Below, in pieces: positions 55,498-63,864 of a stretch of DNA of 64,000 bases (position 1 is the stretch's first letter; every line of letters begins with the position of its first letter). Position numbers and translations under genes: made by a program. A model generated the notes under the pieces. It was not told the DNA's origin. It ran no database searches and worked only from the letters and a program-made list of their open reading frames with translations. Where the stretch lies: NCBI GenBank assembly GCA_900104855.1, contig FNSS01000001.1, positions 7,883,001 through 7,947,000 on the forward strand, read 5' to 3'. The DNA comes from Rhizobiales bacterium GAS188. Lineage in GTDB: Bacteria > Pseudomonadota > Alphaproteobacteria > Rhizobiales > Beijerinckiaceae.

Positions 55498-55768
55498 AGT
55501 CACCCTTTCGACCGGAGCGAGTGCTCCCGCGGCTTCGTCGGCGCGACCCTAACGAAGCCACCCTGCCCCGCCAAGCATAGTTTGGAGCAGGAAAACGGCT
55601 TGCCCTTCACATTATCGGCCTTCACGCAGCCATGTTCACGGGCCTAAGCTCGCACACAGCTGTCGAGCGGGCTCCGGCATGGGCTCGGCTCGCGCCTGGA
55701 CCCGGCCCATCCGCCACGGCGGTGCCCCAGAATACGCCTTGCCTTCTGTCCCGACGGTCCCCTCCCCG

Positions 55769-56944
55769 ATGCAAAGAAGCTTCTTACCTCTGCTCTTCTC
55801 GGTGTTCCTGCTGGTCACCGGCAATGGCGTGCTCTCGACTTTGATCCCCTGGCGAGCCCGGCTCGAAGGCTTCAGCGACATCACCATAGGCTTCGTCGGC
55901 TCGAGCTATTTCGCCGGGATGCTGCTCGGTTCGCTGGTGATGCCCCGGATCGTGCAGCGCATCGGCCAGGTGCGCGCCTTCGTCTCCTGCGTGTTGATGG
56001 GCGCCGCCGCGATCCTCTCGCTTCCCTGGCTGATCGAGCCCTGGAGCTGGGTGCTGCTGCGCGGCCTGATCGGCCTGTCGCTCGCCGGCCTCTACGGCAT
56101 CGCCGAGAGCTGGTTCAGCGGCAAATCCGACAACGCCCATCGCGGCAGCGCACTCGGCCTCTACAGCGTCGTGCAATATCTCGCCTGGTCCCTCGGCAAT
56201 CAGATTTTCCGTCTCTCCGATCCCGATGGCTGGCTGCCCTTCGTGGTCTCGGCGGCGATCGTCGCCTGCGCTACATTCCCGCTGCTGCTCGCACCGGGCG
56301 AGCCGCCGCGACGCCCGGCGAAGCCCTCCTTGCGCTTCGGCTGGCTGTTCAGGATGTCGCCGGTCGGCTTCGTCGGCGCGCTCCTGATCGGCGCGTCGAA
56401 TGGCCCGTTCTGGTCGTTGACGCCGGTCTTCGCGGCCGATCTCGGCCTCAGCGCGAACGAGGTCGCCATGCTGATGACGGCCTTCATGCTGGGCTCGGCC
56501 GCCTTGCAGGTGCCCATCGGCAAGCTGTCGGATGAGAAAGATCGCCGCACCATCCTCGTGAGCCTTTGCCTGGCCTCAGGGGTCATGGAGACGCTGCTCG
56601 CTCAGTTCGGCGGACATGTCGGCGTCCTCGGCCTCTACGCCCTCGCCTTTGCGCTCGGCTCGGTCATCTCGACCCAATATTACGTCGCCGCGGCGCATGC
56701 CGTCGACCGCACCGGCAGCGACAATGCCGTCACCACGACCTCGGCACTGCTGTTCCTCTACAGCATCGGGGCGATTTCAGGTCCGCCGATCGCCTCGTAC
56801 CTGATGACCTATTTCGGGCCAGGGGCGCTCTACGGCTACACGGCGCTGGTGCATTTAGCGCTGATCGCCTTCACCTTGCGGCAGATGCTCTACCGCCCAC
56901 CGCCGGCGCTCCGCACCGCGGAAGGCCGCATGCCGCAACATTGA
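55769..56944 (+). CDS. MFS transporter (YcaD-like)
   Basis: 391 residues from ATG 55769. Twelve hydrophobic segments; LRGLIGLSLAGLYGIAESWF and GPFWSLTPVFAADLGLSANE are markers of the YcaD/COG0477-type family, with KLSDEKDRRTILV as the central loop. Substrate unknown. Its upstream frame to 55679 has no membrane or signal character. Convergent with the D-threonine-aldolase-like gene across a Family C repeat. Confidence 0.85.
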   Translation: MQRSFLPLLFSVFLLVTGNGVLSTLIPWRARLEGFSDITIGFVGSSYFAGMLLGSLVMPRIVQRIGQVRAFVSCVLMGAAAILSLPWLIEPWSWVLLRGLIGLSLAGLYGIAESWFSGKSDNAHRGSALGLYSVVQYLAWSLGNQIFRLSDPDGWLPFVVSAAIVACATFPLLLAPGEPPRRPAKPSLRFGWLFRMSPVGFVGALLIGASNGPFWSLTPVFAADLGLSANEVAMLMTAFMLGSAALQVPIGKLSDEKDRRTILVSLCLASGVMETLLAQFGGHVGVLGLYALAFALGSVISTQYYVAAAHAVDRTGSDNAVTTTSALLFLYSIGAISGPPIASYLMTYFGPGALYGYTALVHLALIAFTLRQMLYRPPPALRTAEGRMPQH

Positions 56945-56949
56945 GGGGC

Positions 56950-57041
56950 GAGTAGCGAATGGAAAGCAGCGAGTGGCGAATAGAGAGTAGCGAATAGAGA
57001 TCTTACTACTCGCTATTCGCTATTCGCTACTCCCCACTCGC
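56950..57041. repeat. Family C inverted repeat, second copy
   Basis: The left arm is a chain of GAGTAGCGAAT and GAGTGGCGAAT units (56950-57000) and the right arm a complementary chain of CTATTCGCTATTCGCTACTC (57009-57032). Both arms are made of short repeats with GCGAATAG / CTATTCGC cores. It fills the gap between convergent genes and could terminate both. Confidence 0.85.
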
Positions 57042-57048
57042 CCTCCCT

Positions 57049-58113
57049 TCATCGCACCAACCCCCTGGCGGCGACCGGGATCTCCCGCAGCACGCGCCCG
57101 TCCGACACCGCATAGACGCGGTCGAACAGGTTCGAGACGACGCAGGCATGGTTGGGAACGACAGTCACGCGCTCGCCGATGCGGGGCTTCTCCGGAGACT
57201 CTGAGAGATCGACGATGCCATGCTCCTCGTTGAGCCGCACGATGCGCGCCTTCGGGTATTCCAGGATCACGCCGTGATCGGCGAAGCCCAAGAGATCGGA
57301 GGTGAGCGTCTTCGAGCCGGCATCGAGGATGGCGCGGTCGCTCGTCGGGCGCGACACGACGGTCGCCACGACACGCAGCGCCGTGTCGTCGAGGGTGCCG
57401 ACACCGGCCGCAGCGATCGCCCGGTCGCTGTAGATATAGGTGCCCGGCCGATGCTCGGTCGAGAGCTCGAGCTCATGGGCGTGATACATGTCGGGCGTGC
57501 CGCCGACGCTCACCGTCTTCGCTTCGAGGCCCGAGCGCGACAACGCCGCCAGCGCCTCGGCGAGCCAGGCGCGGGTGTTCGCCACCTTGCCTTTCTCGGG
57601 GTAGACCATCAGCCCGCCGAAGGCGATGCCGCGGGTGTTGGCGATGCGCTCGGCGAGCGCCGCCGCTTCCGCGGCGCTCTGCACGCCGCAGCGGCCGGTG
57701 CCGGTGTCGCATTCGACCAGAAGCTCGATGCGCACCCCGGCCGCGGCCGCCGCCTCGGCGATGCCGTCGGCGACCTCGGCCGAATCGGTCACGGCACTCA
57801 TGCGGGCCCGCTTGGCGAGCGCCACCAGCCGCTCGAGCTTGGATTTGCCGAGGATCGGGAAGGTCATCAGGATGTCGGTGACGCCGCCATCGACCATGAC
57901 CTCGGCTTCGCCGAGCTTCTGGCAGGTGATGCCGACGGCGCCGAGCTCGACCTGGCGGCGCGAGAACTCGACGATCTTATGCGTCTTGATATGCGGACGC
58001 AGCGCGATCTTCTTCTCGCCGAAATAGTCGGCCGCGCGCTTGAGGTTGCGCTCCACCCGATCGAGATCGACGACGGGAGCGGGAGTGTCGATATCTTCGA
58101 TGCGCATCGTCAT
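57049..58113 (-). CDS. D-threonine aldolase / alanine-racemase-fold PLP enzyme
   Basis: 354 residues. RPHIKTHK carries the PLP Lys, EKKIALRPHI the barrel start, LVECDTGTGRCGV, SVGGTPD, and PNHACVVSNLFD the metal-binding His-Cys pair at the C-terminus. These are features of the DSD1/D-TA family (D-threonine aldolase, D-serine dehydratase, beta-hydroxyaspartate aldolase). The start overlaps the upstream aminotransferase stop (ATGA). Substrate is probably a D-3-hydroxy amino acid. Confidence 0.9.
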   Translation of the reverse strand: MTMRIEDIDTPAPVVDLDRVERNLKRAADYFGEKKIALRPHIKTHKIVEFSRRQVELGAVGITCQKLGEAEVMVDGGVTDILMTFPILGKSKLERLVALAKRARMSAVTDSAEVADGIAEAAAAAGVRIELLVECDTGTGRCGVQSAAEAAALAERIANTRGIAFGGLMVYPEKGKVANTRAWLAEALAALSRSGLEAKTVSVGGTPDMYHAHELELSTEHRPGTYIYSDRAIAAAGVGTLDDTALRVVATVVSRPTSDRAILDAGSKTLTSDLLGFADHGVILEYPKARIVRLNEEHGIVDLSESPEKPRIGERVTVVPNHACVVSNLFDRVYAVSDGRVLREIPVAARGLVR

Positions 58114-59483
58114 TTCACCCCCATCTCGCTCTCGAGCCGCGTCAGCGCCCGGCCGAAGCGCGCGAACATCTCGTCGATCTCGGCCTCGTTGATGATCAGC
58201 GGCGGACAGAATGCCATGATCTCGCCGATGCCGCGGATGACGAGCCCCTCTTCCTGGGCGAGGTCCTGCAGCCGCGGGCCGACGCTGCCGGGCTTGGCGA
58301 AGGGCGCCTTGGTTTCCTTGTTGGCCACGAGCTCGATCGCGCCGACGAGACCGACGCCGCGCGTCTCCCCGACCAGCGGACGGTCGGCGAAGCTGTGCAC
58401 GTGCTTCAGGAAGCGCGGCGAGATGCGCGCCACATGGCCGACGAGATCGCGCTCTTCGAAGATGTCGAGATTCTCCATCGCGACCGCGGTCGCCACCGGG
58501 TGTCCGGAGGCCGTGAAGCCATGCCCGAAACTGCCGATCTTTGCCGAATTATCGGCGACCGCCTGGTAGATCGCATCCGACACCAGCACGGCCGAGAGCG
58601 GCATATAGGAGGAGGTGATGGCCTTCGAGAGCACCAGGATGTCGGGTTGGATGCCGTAGAGCTCGCAGGCGAACATCTTGCCGGTGCGGCCGAAACCGCA
58701 GATCACTTCATCCGCCACCACCAGCACGTCGTGCTTGCGGCATACGGCCTGGATCTTCTCCCAATAGCCCTTGGGCGGCACGATCACGCCGCCAGCCCCC
58801 ATCACCGGCTCGCCGATGAAGGCTGCGACCGTCTCCGGCCCCTCCTTCTGGATGGTGTCGTCGAGCTCCTGGGCGAGGCGCGTGGCATAGGCCTCCTCGC
58901 TCTCGCCCGGCAGCGCGTGGCGCCAGTAATGCGGGCAGGAGACATGCTTCATCATCGGCAGCGGCAAGTCGAAATCGCGCTGATTGACCGGCAGTCCCGT
59001 CAGGCTCGCCGCCGCGATGGTGACGCCGTGATAGGCGCGCTGACGCGAGATGAACTTCTTCTTCTGCTGGCGGCCAAGCGCGTTGTTGTAGTACCAGACG
59101 AGCTTGATCACGAAGTCATTGGCCTCGGAGCCCGAGCTCGTGAACTGCGCCTTCACGAGTCCCTTCGGCGCCATCTTGACCAGGCGCTCGGCGAGATCGA
59201 TCGCGACCGGATGCGATTTGTGGTTGAAGGAATGATAATAGGGCAGTTTCTGCATCTGCCGCGTGGCGGCGCGCACCAGGCGATCCTCGCCGAAGCCGAC
59301 CGCCACGCTCCACAGGCCAGCCAGCCCCTCGATATATTCCTTGCCCTGATCGTCATAGACATGCACGCCCTTGCCGCGCTCCATGATGGTCGGGCCGACC
59401 TCCTCATGCCGGCGCGCATTGGTGGCCGGATGAAAATAATAGGCGATATCGCGGGCTGCTTGGGAATTCGGCTTGTCGTCCAT
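58110..59483 (-). CDS. Class III PLP aminotransferase
   Basis: 457 residues from ATG 59483. Seen: LWSVAVGFGEDRLVRAATRQ, YHSFNHKSHP, GSEANDFVIKLV, VADEVICGFGRTGKMFA and LSKAITSSYMPLSAV with the PLP Lys. Members act on beta-alanine, taurine, GABA or similar omega-amino acids with pyruvate or glyoxylate as acceptors. Coupled to the D-threonine-aldolase-like gene. A role in disposing of beta-alanine from pyrimidine breakdown is possible but the gene is 50 kb away. Confidence 0.92.
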   Translation of the reverse strand: MDDKPNSQAARDIAYYFHPATNARRHEEVGPTIMERGKGVHVYDDQGKEYIEGLAGLWSVAVGFGEDRLVRAATRQMQKLPYYHSFNHKSHPVAIDLAERLVKMAPKGLVKAQFTSSGSEANDFVIKLVWYYNNALGRQQKKKFISRQRAYHGVTIAAASLTGLPVNQRDFDLPLPMMKHVSCPHYWRHALPGESEEAYATRLAQELDDTIQKEGPETVAAFIGEPVMGAGGVIVPPKGYWEKIQAVCRKHDVLVVADEVICGFGRTGKMFACELYGIQPDILVLSKAITSSYMPLSAVLVSDAIYQAVADNSAKIGSFGHGFTASGHPVATAVAMENLDIFEERDLVGHVARISPRFLKHVHSFADRPLVGETRGVGLVGAIELVANKETKAPFAKPGSVGPRLQDLAQEEGLVIRGIGEIMAFCPPLIINEAEIDEMFARFGRALTRLESEMGVK

Positions 59484-59652
59484 TTTTGGGGAACCTCGAG
59501 CGTGCGGCATTCGGCGCGAACACCATCGGGATCAACGGGGTATAAACTGCCGGTCACTGCCGCGCCAGCGCCGCGGCGCAGTGCATCGCTGCGTGCCGCG
59601 CATCAATGCGGGTGTGGCGCGAAGATGTGATCGTGCGCCTTGTGGGCACTTC

Positions 59653-59809
59653 CCTTCTCCCGCCACTTGAGGCGGGAGAAGGTGCCGAGACGAAGTCGAG
59701 GCGGATGAGGGGCGCAAGGTCTTTACTTCAAGATCTGGCGCTTCACCGGCGTCCCTCATCCGCCCTCACTACGTTCGGGCACCTTCTCCCGCGAAGAGGC
59801 GGGAGAAGG
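59653..59809. repeat. Family A palindromic repeat, copy 6
   Basis: CCTTCTCCCGCC...GGCGGGAGAAGG at the left, CCTTCTCCCGC...GCGGGAGAAGG at the right, and CGGATGAGGGGCG / CGTCCCTCATCCG in the centre. It separates sugE from the aminotransferase operon downstream. Confidence 0.85.
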
Positions 59810-59819
59810 GAAGCGTTCG

Positions 59820-60134
59820 TCACGAAACGAGCTTCAGCCCCAATACGCCGGTGACCACGAGGGCGATGCAGCCGAGCCGCAGCGCCCCCGCGGGCTCGCC
59901 GAACAGGTAAATGCCGAGCGCCGCCGTGCCGAGCGCGCCGATGCCGGTCCAGATCGCATAGGCCGTGCCGATCGGCAGCGATTTGAGCGCGAGGCCGAGG
60001 AGGCCAAGGCTCAGCGCCATGCAGACCAGCGTCAGGAGCGATGGTGTCAGGCGGCTGAAGCCTTGCGTATATTTCAGCCCGATGGCCCAGGCGACCTCGA
60101 ACAATCCGGCGACGAACAGATAGACCCAAGCCAT
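59820..60134 (-). CDS. gdx: SugE/Gdx guanidinium exporter (SMR family)
   Basis: 104 residues, four membrane helices. The conserved central Glu13 is in [16 protein letters not shown], and [20 protein letters not shown] is the second signature. This WAIGLK / [11 protein letters not shown] combination separates Gdx (SugE) from polyaromatic-drug exporters such as EmrE. Gdx proteins exchange protons for guanidinium. GGAGGG is at the correct distance from ATG. A guanidine-II riboswitch lies directly upstream, which settles the substrate. Confidence 0.95.
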   Translation of the reverse strand: MAWVYLFVAGLFEVAWAIGLKYTQGFSRLTPSLLTLVCMALSLGLLGLALKSLPIGTAYAIWTGIGALGTAALGIYLFGEPAGALRLGCIALVVTGVLGLKLVS

Positions 60135-60151
60135 GACGACCCTCCGTCAGT

Positions 60152-60200
60152 GGCAGGGCCGTCCCTACCGGTTGTGATGGGAATGCGGGGCCGTCCCCGC
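60152..60200 (-). promoter_or_regulatory. Guanidine-II riboswitch (mini-ykkC)
   Basis: On the minus strand two hairpins occur in series: GCGGGGACGGCCCCGC (60200-60185, perfect 6-bp stem) and GGTAGGGACGGCCCTGCC (60169-60152, 7-bp stem with one G-U). Both have an ACGG tetraloop within the ACGR pattern that defines the guanidine-II aptamer, which uses exactly two such hairpins. The 15-nt linker is of usual length. It ends 17 bases before the sugE start, just ahead of the GGAGGG ribosome site, so guanidine should raise translation by freeing it. Confidence 0.93.
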
Positions 60201-60461
60201 GCTTCTCTTATGGGGATTCCAGGCGTCGATCGCAAGCCGGGCTGGGCGCCGATTCGCACCTTGGAGGCGGTCGACGCATAGCCGTTGCAGCACTGTGGTG
60301 GCTGTAAAGAACAGGGAATTTACAGCGAAGGCGAGCTTTCCGGCTTCGATCCTGCTGCACTGCGCATGACAGCGCGCGGCCGGATTCAGGCGCTTCCAGG
60401 CCCATGAAAAGAGGGTCGGCGTGCGCCTTCGATTTGTCAATAGGCCGGCCGCGATCGACGC
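60201..60461. other. Noncoding stretch upstream of the riboswitch
   Basis: No clear gene. On the + strand a short frame reads VKNREFTAK (about 60300-60327), a form common in repeated Hyphomicrobiales intergenic DNA, so probably a decayed repeat. The sugE promoter must lie here on the minus strand but no strong -35/-10 pair stands out. Confidence 0.45.
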
Positions 60462-61727
60462 TCAGAATCGCTCAGCCGAGAAGGGCGCGATGTCGAAGGC
60501 AGCGGCGCGGCCGGCCAGCAGATCGCCGATGACCTGGCCTGTGATCGGCCCGTTCGACAAACCGATATGGCCATGGCCGAAGGCGAAGAACAGGCCGCGA
60601 TGGCGCGGTGCGGCCCCGATCACCGGCAGCCCGTCCGGCGTCGAGGGGCGCGATCCGAGCCAGGGCTCGTTCTCGACCGGCGCGCCGAGCGCCAGCGTGC
60701 CGCGCGCCTCACGCACGGCCGCATCGATCTGGGTGGGATTGGGCGGGGCGCTCAATGGCGCGAGCTCGACCCCTGAGGTGACGCGCACGCCCTGGCGCAT
60801 CGGCGCCAGCATATGGTAGCCGCCGCTGTCATGGATCGGGCGCCGCAGCCCCGGCCCCTCCCCCGGCACGAGATGGATATGGTAGCCGCGCTCGACGGCG
60901 AGCGGAAAGCGGTAGCCGAGCGCTTGCGTGAAGCCATGCGCCCAGCCGCCGGCCGCCAGCACGGCCTGGCGGGCGCGCAGCTCCCCGCCAGCAAAGCTCC
61001 CGACCCAGACATCGCCTTGCGGGCGCAACGTGTCGACGCTGACGCTCTCGATGCGCCCTCCCTGGTCGACGAACAGCTTGCGATAGGCTTCGACCAGCGC
61101 GCCGGGATCCGACACCGAGCCTGTCTCTGGATAGAGCACCCCCTTGGCGAAGGGCCGTTTCAAGGCCGGCTCGAGCTCGTGCAGGGCGGCCCCCTCGATC
61201 ACCTCGAACTTGACGTCGTGCTCGGCGAGGATCCCGCGTTCATGGGCAGCGGAGCCGAAAGCCGCCTCGCTGCGATAGAGCCGCAACATGCCCTCGCGCT
61301 TGATGAGGCCCGCGGCATCGGTGCGCTCCGCCAGATGCATATGCGCGTCGAAGGCGCGGCTCATCAGCCGGTCGAGCGCGGTGGCCGCATGCCGCAACGC
61401 CTTCATGTTGGCGGCTCGCAGGAAGCCTGCCACCCAAGGGGCGATGCGCGGCAGCTTGGCATAGTCCAGCCGCAGGCCGGGATCGCGGTTGAGGAGATAA
61501 TTCGGAAGGTTCTTCCACAAGCCAGGCCCGGACATCGGGAAGAGGGAGCTGCGGCTGATGCAGCCGGCATTGCCGTAGCTCGCGCGACGCCGCGCCTCGC
61601 CGGGGTCGCAGAGCACCACCGAGAGCCCGCGCTCGCGCGCGCTCAACGCACAGGAGACGCCGACGATGCCGCCGCCGACGATCAGCACATCGGCAATGGG
61701 GGCGGCGGTCGGGGATGGGATCGGCAT
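60462..61727 (-). CDS. D-amino acid dehydrogenase-like FAD oxidoreductase (DadA family)
   Basis: 421 residues. FAD motif VLIVGGGIVGVSCALSARER, then GNAGCISRSSLFPM near the N-terminus, ETGSVSDPGALVEAYRKLF and the C-terminal FFAFGHGHIGLSNGPITGQV, the typical DadA end. Oxidises D-amino acids (or L-proline-type substrates) to keto acids, with electrons passing to quinones. Its neighbours include a D-threonine-aldolase-like gene, suggesting a local D-amino acid theme. Confidence 0.88.
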   Translation of the reverse strand: MPIPSPTAAPIADVLIVGGGIVGVSCALSARERGLSVVLCDPGEARRRASYGNAGCISRSSLFPMSGPGLWKNLPNYLLNRDPGLRLDYAKLPRIAPWVAGFLRAANMKALRHAATALDRLMSRAFDAHMHLAERTDAAGLIKREGMLRLYRSEAAFGSAAHERGILAEHDVKFEVIEGAALHELEPALKRPFAKGVLYPETGSVSDPGALVEAYRKLFVDQGGRIESVSVDTLRPQGDVWVGSFAGGELRARQAVLAAGGWAHGFTQALGYRFPLAVERGYHIHLVPGEGPGLRRPIHDSGGYHMLAPMRQGVRVTSGVELAPLSAPPNPTQIDAAVREARGTLALGAPVENEPWLGSRPSTPDGLPVIGAAPRHRGLFFAFGHGHIGLSNGPITGQVIGDLLAGRAAAFDIAPFSAERF

Positions 61728-61909
61728 CGGCGTTATAGTCTCCTCGACGGGTTTGGTTCACGATGGGTCAACGGAGAGACCCTAGCCACTCTATGCAACG
61801 ACCGGCCAGCGCGAAAGGCCGATTGAAGGCGGCCTTCCAAGTCGGTCACATCTGCTTTTGCGGGCGGGGGAAGGTGCCGAATCCGGCGGCGAGATGGCGT
61901 TAGCTTCTC

Positions 61910-61928
61910 ATCATAAGTATGATATAGT
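61910..61928 (+). promoter_or_regulatory. Inverted repeat and -10-like box before parD
   Basis: ATCAT-AAGT-ATGAT (61910-61923) followed by an overlapping TATAGT (61923-61928). Antitoxins of the ribbon-helix-helix type usually repress their own promoter through such repeats. AT-rich against a GC-rich background. Confidence 0.45.
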
Positions 61929-61958
61929 ATGCGCCATTGTTGGGCGAGGAATTCGATC

Positions 61959-62246
61959 ATGGCCGACATCGAACGACTGACCATCACTCTTCCAGCCGAG
62001 ATGGCTGCCCTCGTGAAGGGCGCGGTCGCGGACGGCGACTACGCTTCGGCGAGCGAGGTCGTGCGCGCGGCGCTGCGCGACTGGAAGGTGAAGCGCGCCT
62101 TGCAGCTTCAGGAGCTCGCTGCGCTCAAGATCGACATCGACAAGGGACTGGCCGACGTCGCGGCAGGTCGCGTGAAAAAGTTTGACGCGGCGCGCATCAT
62201 CGAGCGCGGGAGGAAGCTATTAGCCAGCCGCTCTCCCTCCGCCTAA
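61959..62246 (+). CDS. ParD/CopG-like ribbon-helix-helix antitoxin (orphan)
   Basis: 95 residues from ATG 61959 (GAGGAA upstream). IERLTITLPAEMAALVKGAV is the DNA-binding beta-strand and first helix, and YASASEVVRAALRDWKVKRA the second helix, as in ParD. The C-terminal tail (LADVAAGRVKKFDAARII) is the toxin-binding segment of such antitoxins. The usual ParE toxin gene does not follow; an acetyltransferase gene starts 35 bases downstream instead. Confidence 0.85.
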   Translation: MADIERLTITLPAEMAALVKGAVADGDYASASEVVRAALRDWKVKRALQLQELAALKIDIDKGLADVAAGRVKKFDAARIIERGRKLLASRSPSA

Positions 62247-62281
62247 CCGATACGACGGGATCGTGTGAGGCGAGGACGCCG

Positions 62282-62722
62282 GTGACGAGACGCGCTGAGC
62301 CGGCGGACCTTGGCTCCCTTATGGAACTGTATCTGCGCCTGAACCCGGATACGCCAAGGCTATCGGACGACAAGGCGCGAGAGATCTGGGCCGATACACT
62401 GTCGAGGCCAGGCATCCCGGTCTTCGTCAGTGTCATCGGCAGCCAGGTCGTCGCCACCTGCGTACTGATCACCGCGCCAAATCTCATGCGTGGCGGGCGT
62501 CCGCATGCGCTCATCGAGAACGTCGTCACCCACCGGGACTTCCGCCGGCAAGGCATCGGGAAAGCCGTCATCTTGGCTGCGCTCGACGCGGCGTGGAGCG
62601 ACAACTGCCGCAACGTCATGCTGCTCACCGGGAGAAAAGACCCAGCGGTCCATCGCTTCTACGAGAGGTGCGGTTTCGAAGCCGGCATCAAGACGGGGTA
62701 TGTGGTCGGCAAGCAGCCCTGA
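62282..62722 (+). CDS. GNAT-family N-acetyltransferase
   Basis: 146 residues from GTG 62282 (GAGGACG upstream). ALIENVVTHRDFRRQGIGKA is the acetyl-CoA-binding motif A (R-x-x-G-I-G), and DPAVHRFYERCGFEAGIKTG motif B. A stand-alone acetyltransferase; acceptor unknown. It does not have the layout of TacT-type toxins, so its link to the upstream antitoxin is probably positional. Confidence 0.85.
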   Translation: MTRRAEPADLGSLMELYLRLNPDTPRLSDDKAREIWADTLSRPGIPVFVSVIGSQVVATCVLITAPNLMRGGRPHALIENVVTHRDFRRQGIGKAVILAALDAAWSDNCRNVMLLTGRKDPAVHRFYERCGFEAGIKTGYVVGKQP

Positions 62723-62763
62723 ACTACCGCAAACCACCCAATGCCACGGTGTGTTTGCACAAA

Positions 62764-63282
62764 TTAAGATTTTCGCAGGCTTGGCTGCCTCCGGGTTGCG
62801 CCGGCTTTCTTCTCCACTGCCTCTAGCACCTGTTCGTCAGTCATATCGCAAAAGCTCTTGTGTGCAGCCTGAGCCAGAATCACAAGAACCGTCGCTGCCA
62901 ATCCTGTCGCTAACGCTGACGAGATACCAAGGGAGGCGGTTAGTGACGACGCAAGTCCCGAAACTACGGCAGGAAAAGAACGTCCTCCAACTAGACGCTT
63001 CTTCTCCTTTTTGCAAACAACAGCACGCACTTCTCGCATTACTCGACCAATAAACTCCAAGCCAATCGACGCTATGTGCTCGGGTATTATAATACTATAA
63101 TCACGATCTTTGGGCAAATTATCTATTTTGGCTTGGTAACTCCGCCCTTCCGGAGAGGATAGAAGTCCTAAAACTTCAACAAACGTCTTTTTGTTGTATG
63201 CGTACGGGCTCGTAAATTGAAACAGGACAAATACAGAGGAAAGAAGCTGCTCGTCAGAGTCTTTTTCGCTCTTCCAAATCAC
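62764..63282 (-). CDS. Unidentified protein, probable membrane segments
   Basis: 172 residues from GTG 63282; the open frame continues upstream without a start, so the 5' end may be missing. Base composition is much richer in A and T than the rest of the window. The N-terminal part is soluble (QFTSPYAYNKKTFVEVLGLL, SIIIPEHIASIGLEFIGRVM); residues ~100-145 are hydrophobic (VVSGLASSLTASLGISSALA, TGLAATVLVILAQAA), likely two helices. A short acidic/basic tail ends it. I do not recognise the family; probably acquired horizontally. Confidence 0.55.
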   Translation of the reverse strand: MIWKSEKDSDEQLLSSVFVLFQFTSPYAYNKKTFVEVLGLLSSPEGRSYQAKIDNLPKDRDYSIIIPEHIASIGLEFIGRVMREVRAVVCKKEKKRLVGGRSFPAVVSGLASSLTASLGISSALATGLAATVLVILAQAAHKSFCDMTDEQVLEAVEKKAGATRRQPSLRKS

Positions 63283-63556
63283 GTCGCTTGCGATCTTTTT
63301 AAAACGGCGGTGACCTCATCGTTGTTGCCAGAGATTTCGGTCAAGAAGGAGGCGGTGCTAGACATCGGGCATGTCCTTTACGCAGTGATATAGATGGTAA
63401 GCCTCTGAAGCTGCTAGCCTACAACGAAATTGCGGAGCGAGAAACTACCGGCAAGGCTTGGGCACTATTCGTGCGGAAATCAGGACATTTGCGTCGGACT
63501 TCCAGCGCTGTTGGACCAAGCATTTACTCGGCGCGAATATCCGGTTCGAAAGTCCG

Positions 63557-63682
63557 CTAGCGGATTATCGGGCACTCCTCGCCGCCACGCTCGAGGCAGG
63601 CTTCGAACTTTCGAATCACTGCGGAGCCGACAAGCACCGCGAAAATCACGGCCCAGATGATGAGGAAGGTTTTGTTGCTCAT
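63557..63682 (-). CDS. Possible 41-residue single-helix membrane protein
   Basis: Starts MSNKTFLIIWAVIFAVLVGS, one clear membrane helix, then a charged tail with two Cys. No strong ribosome site precedes it and an upstream in-frame extension exists to 63868. A + strand frame (63401-63691) overlaps and is equally unidentifiable. Called only because of the strong helix. Confidence 0.3.
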   Translation of the reverse strand: MSNKTFLIIWAVIFAVLVGSAVIRKFEACLERGGEECPIIR

Positions 63683-63864
63683 GTGCCGTAGCGCGGCGCC
63701 CAACGCATAAGGTTCATTGGTGCGACCCCGTGAGATTAGCCGGCGGCTAGCCGCCACGACCTGGGGGCACTCCGCGGCGACGACCGCCCGCCCAAATAGC
63801 ATGGTAATGTCCTTGGCGAAACGCGCCCAACGCTCGCATTGGTGCATCCTTAGCCCCCAGCCGC

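Noticed and set aside
60165-60440. 91-residue minus-strand ORF spanning the riboswitch
   Set aside because: It reads through the guanidine-II hairpins and resembles a translated intergenic repeat.
61959-62722. ParD-like plus GNAT gene pair as a TacA-TacT toxin-antitoxin module
   Set aside because: The GNAT protein is shorter than and does not resemble TacT in its opening region, and the antitoxin is of the ParD rather than DUF1778 type. Kept as separate genes.
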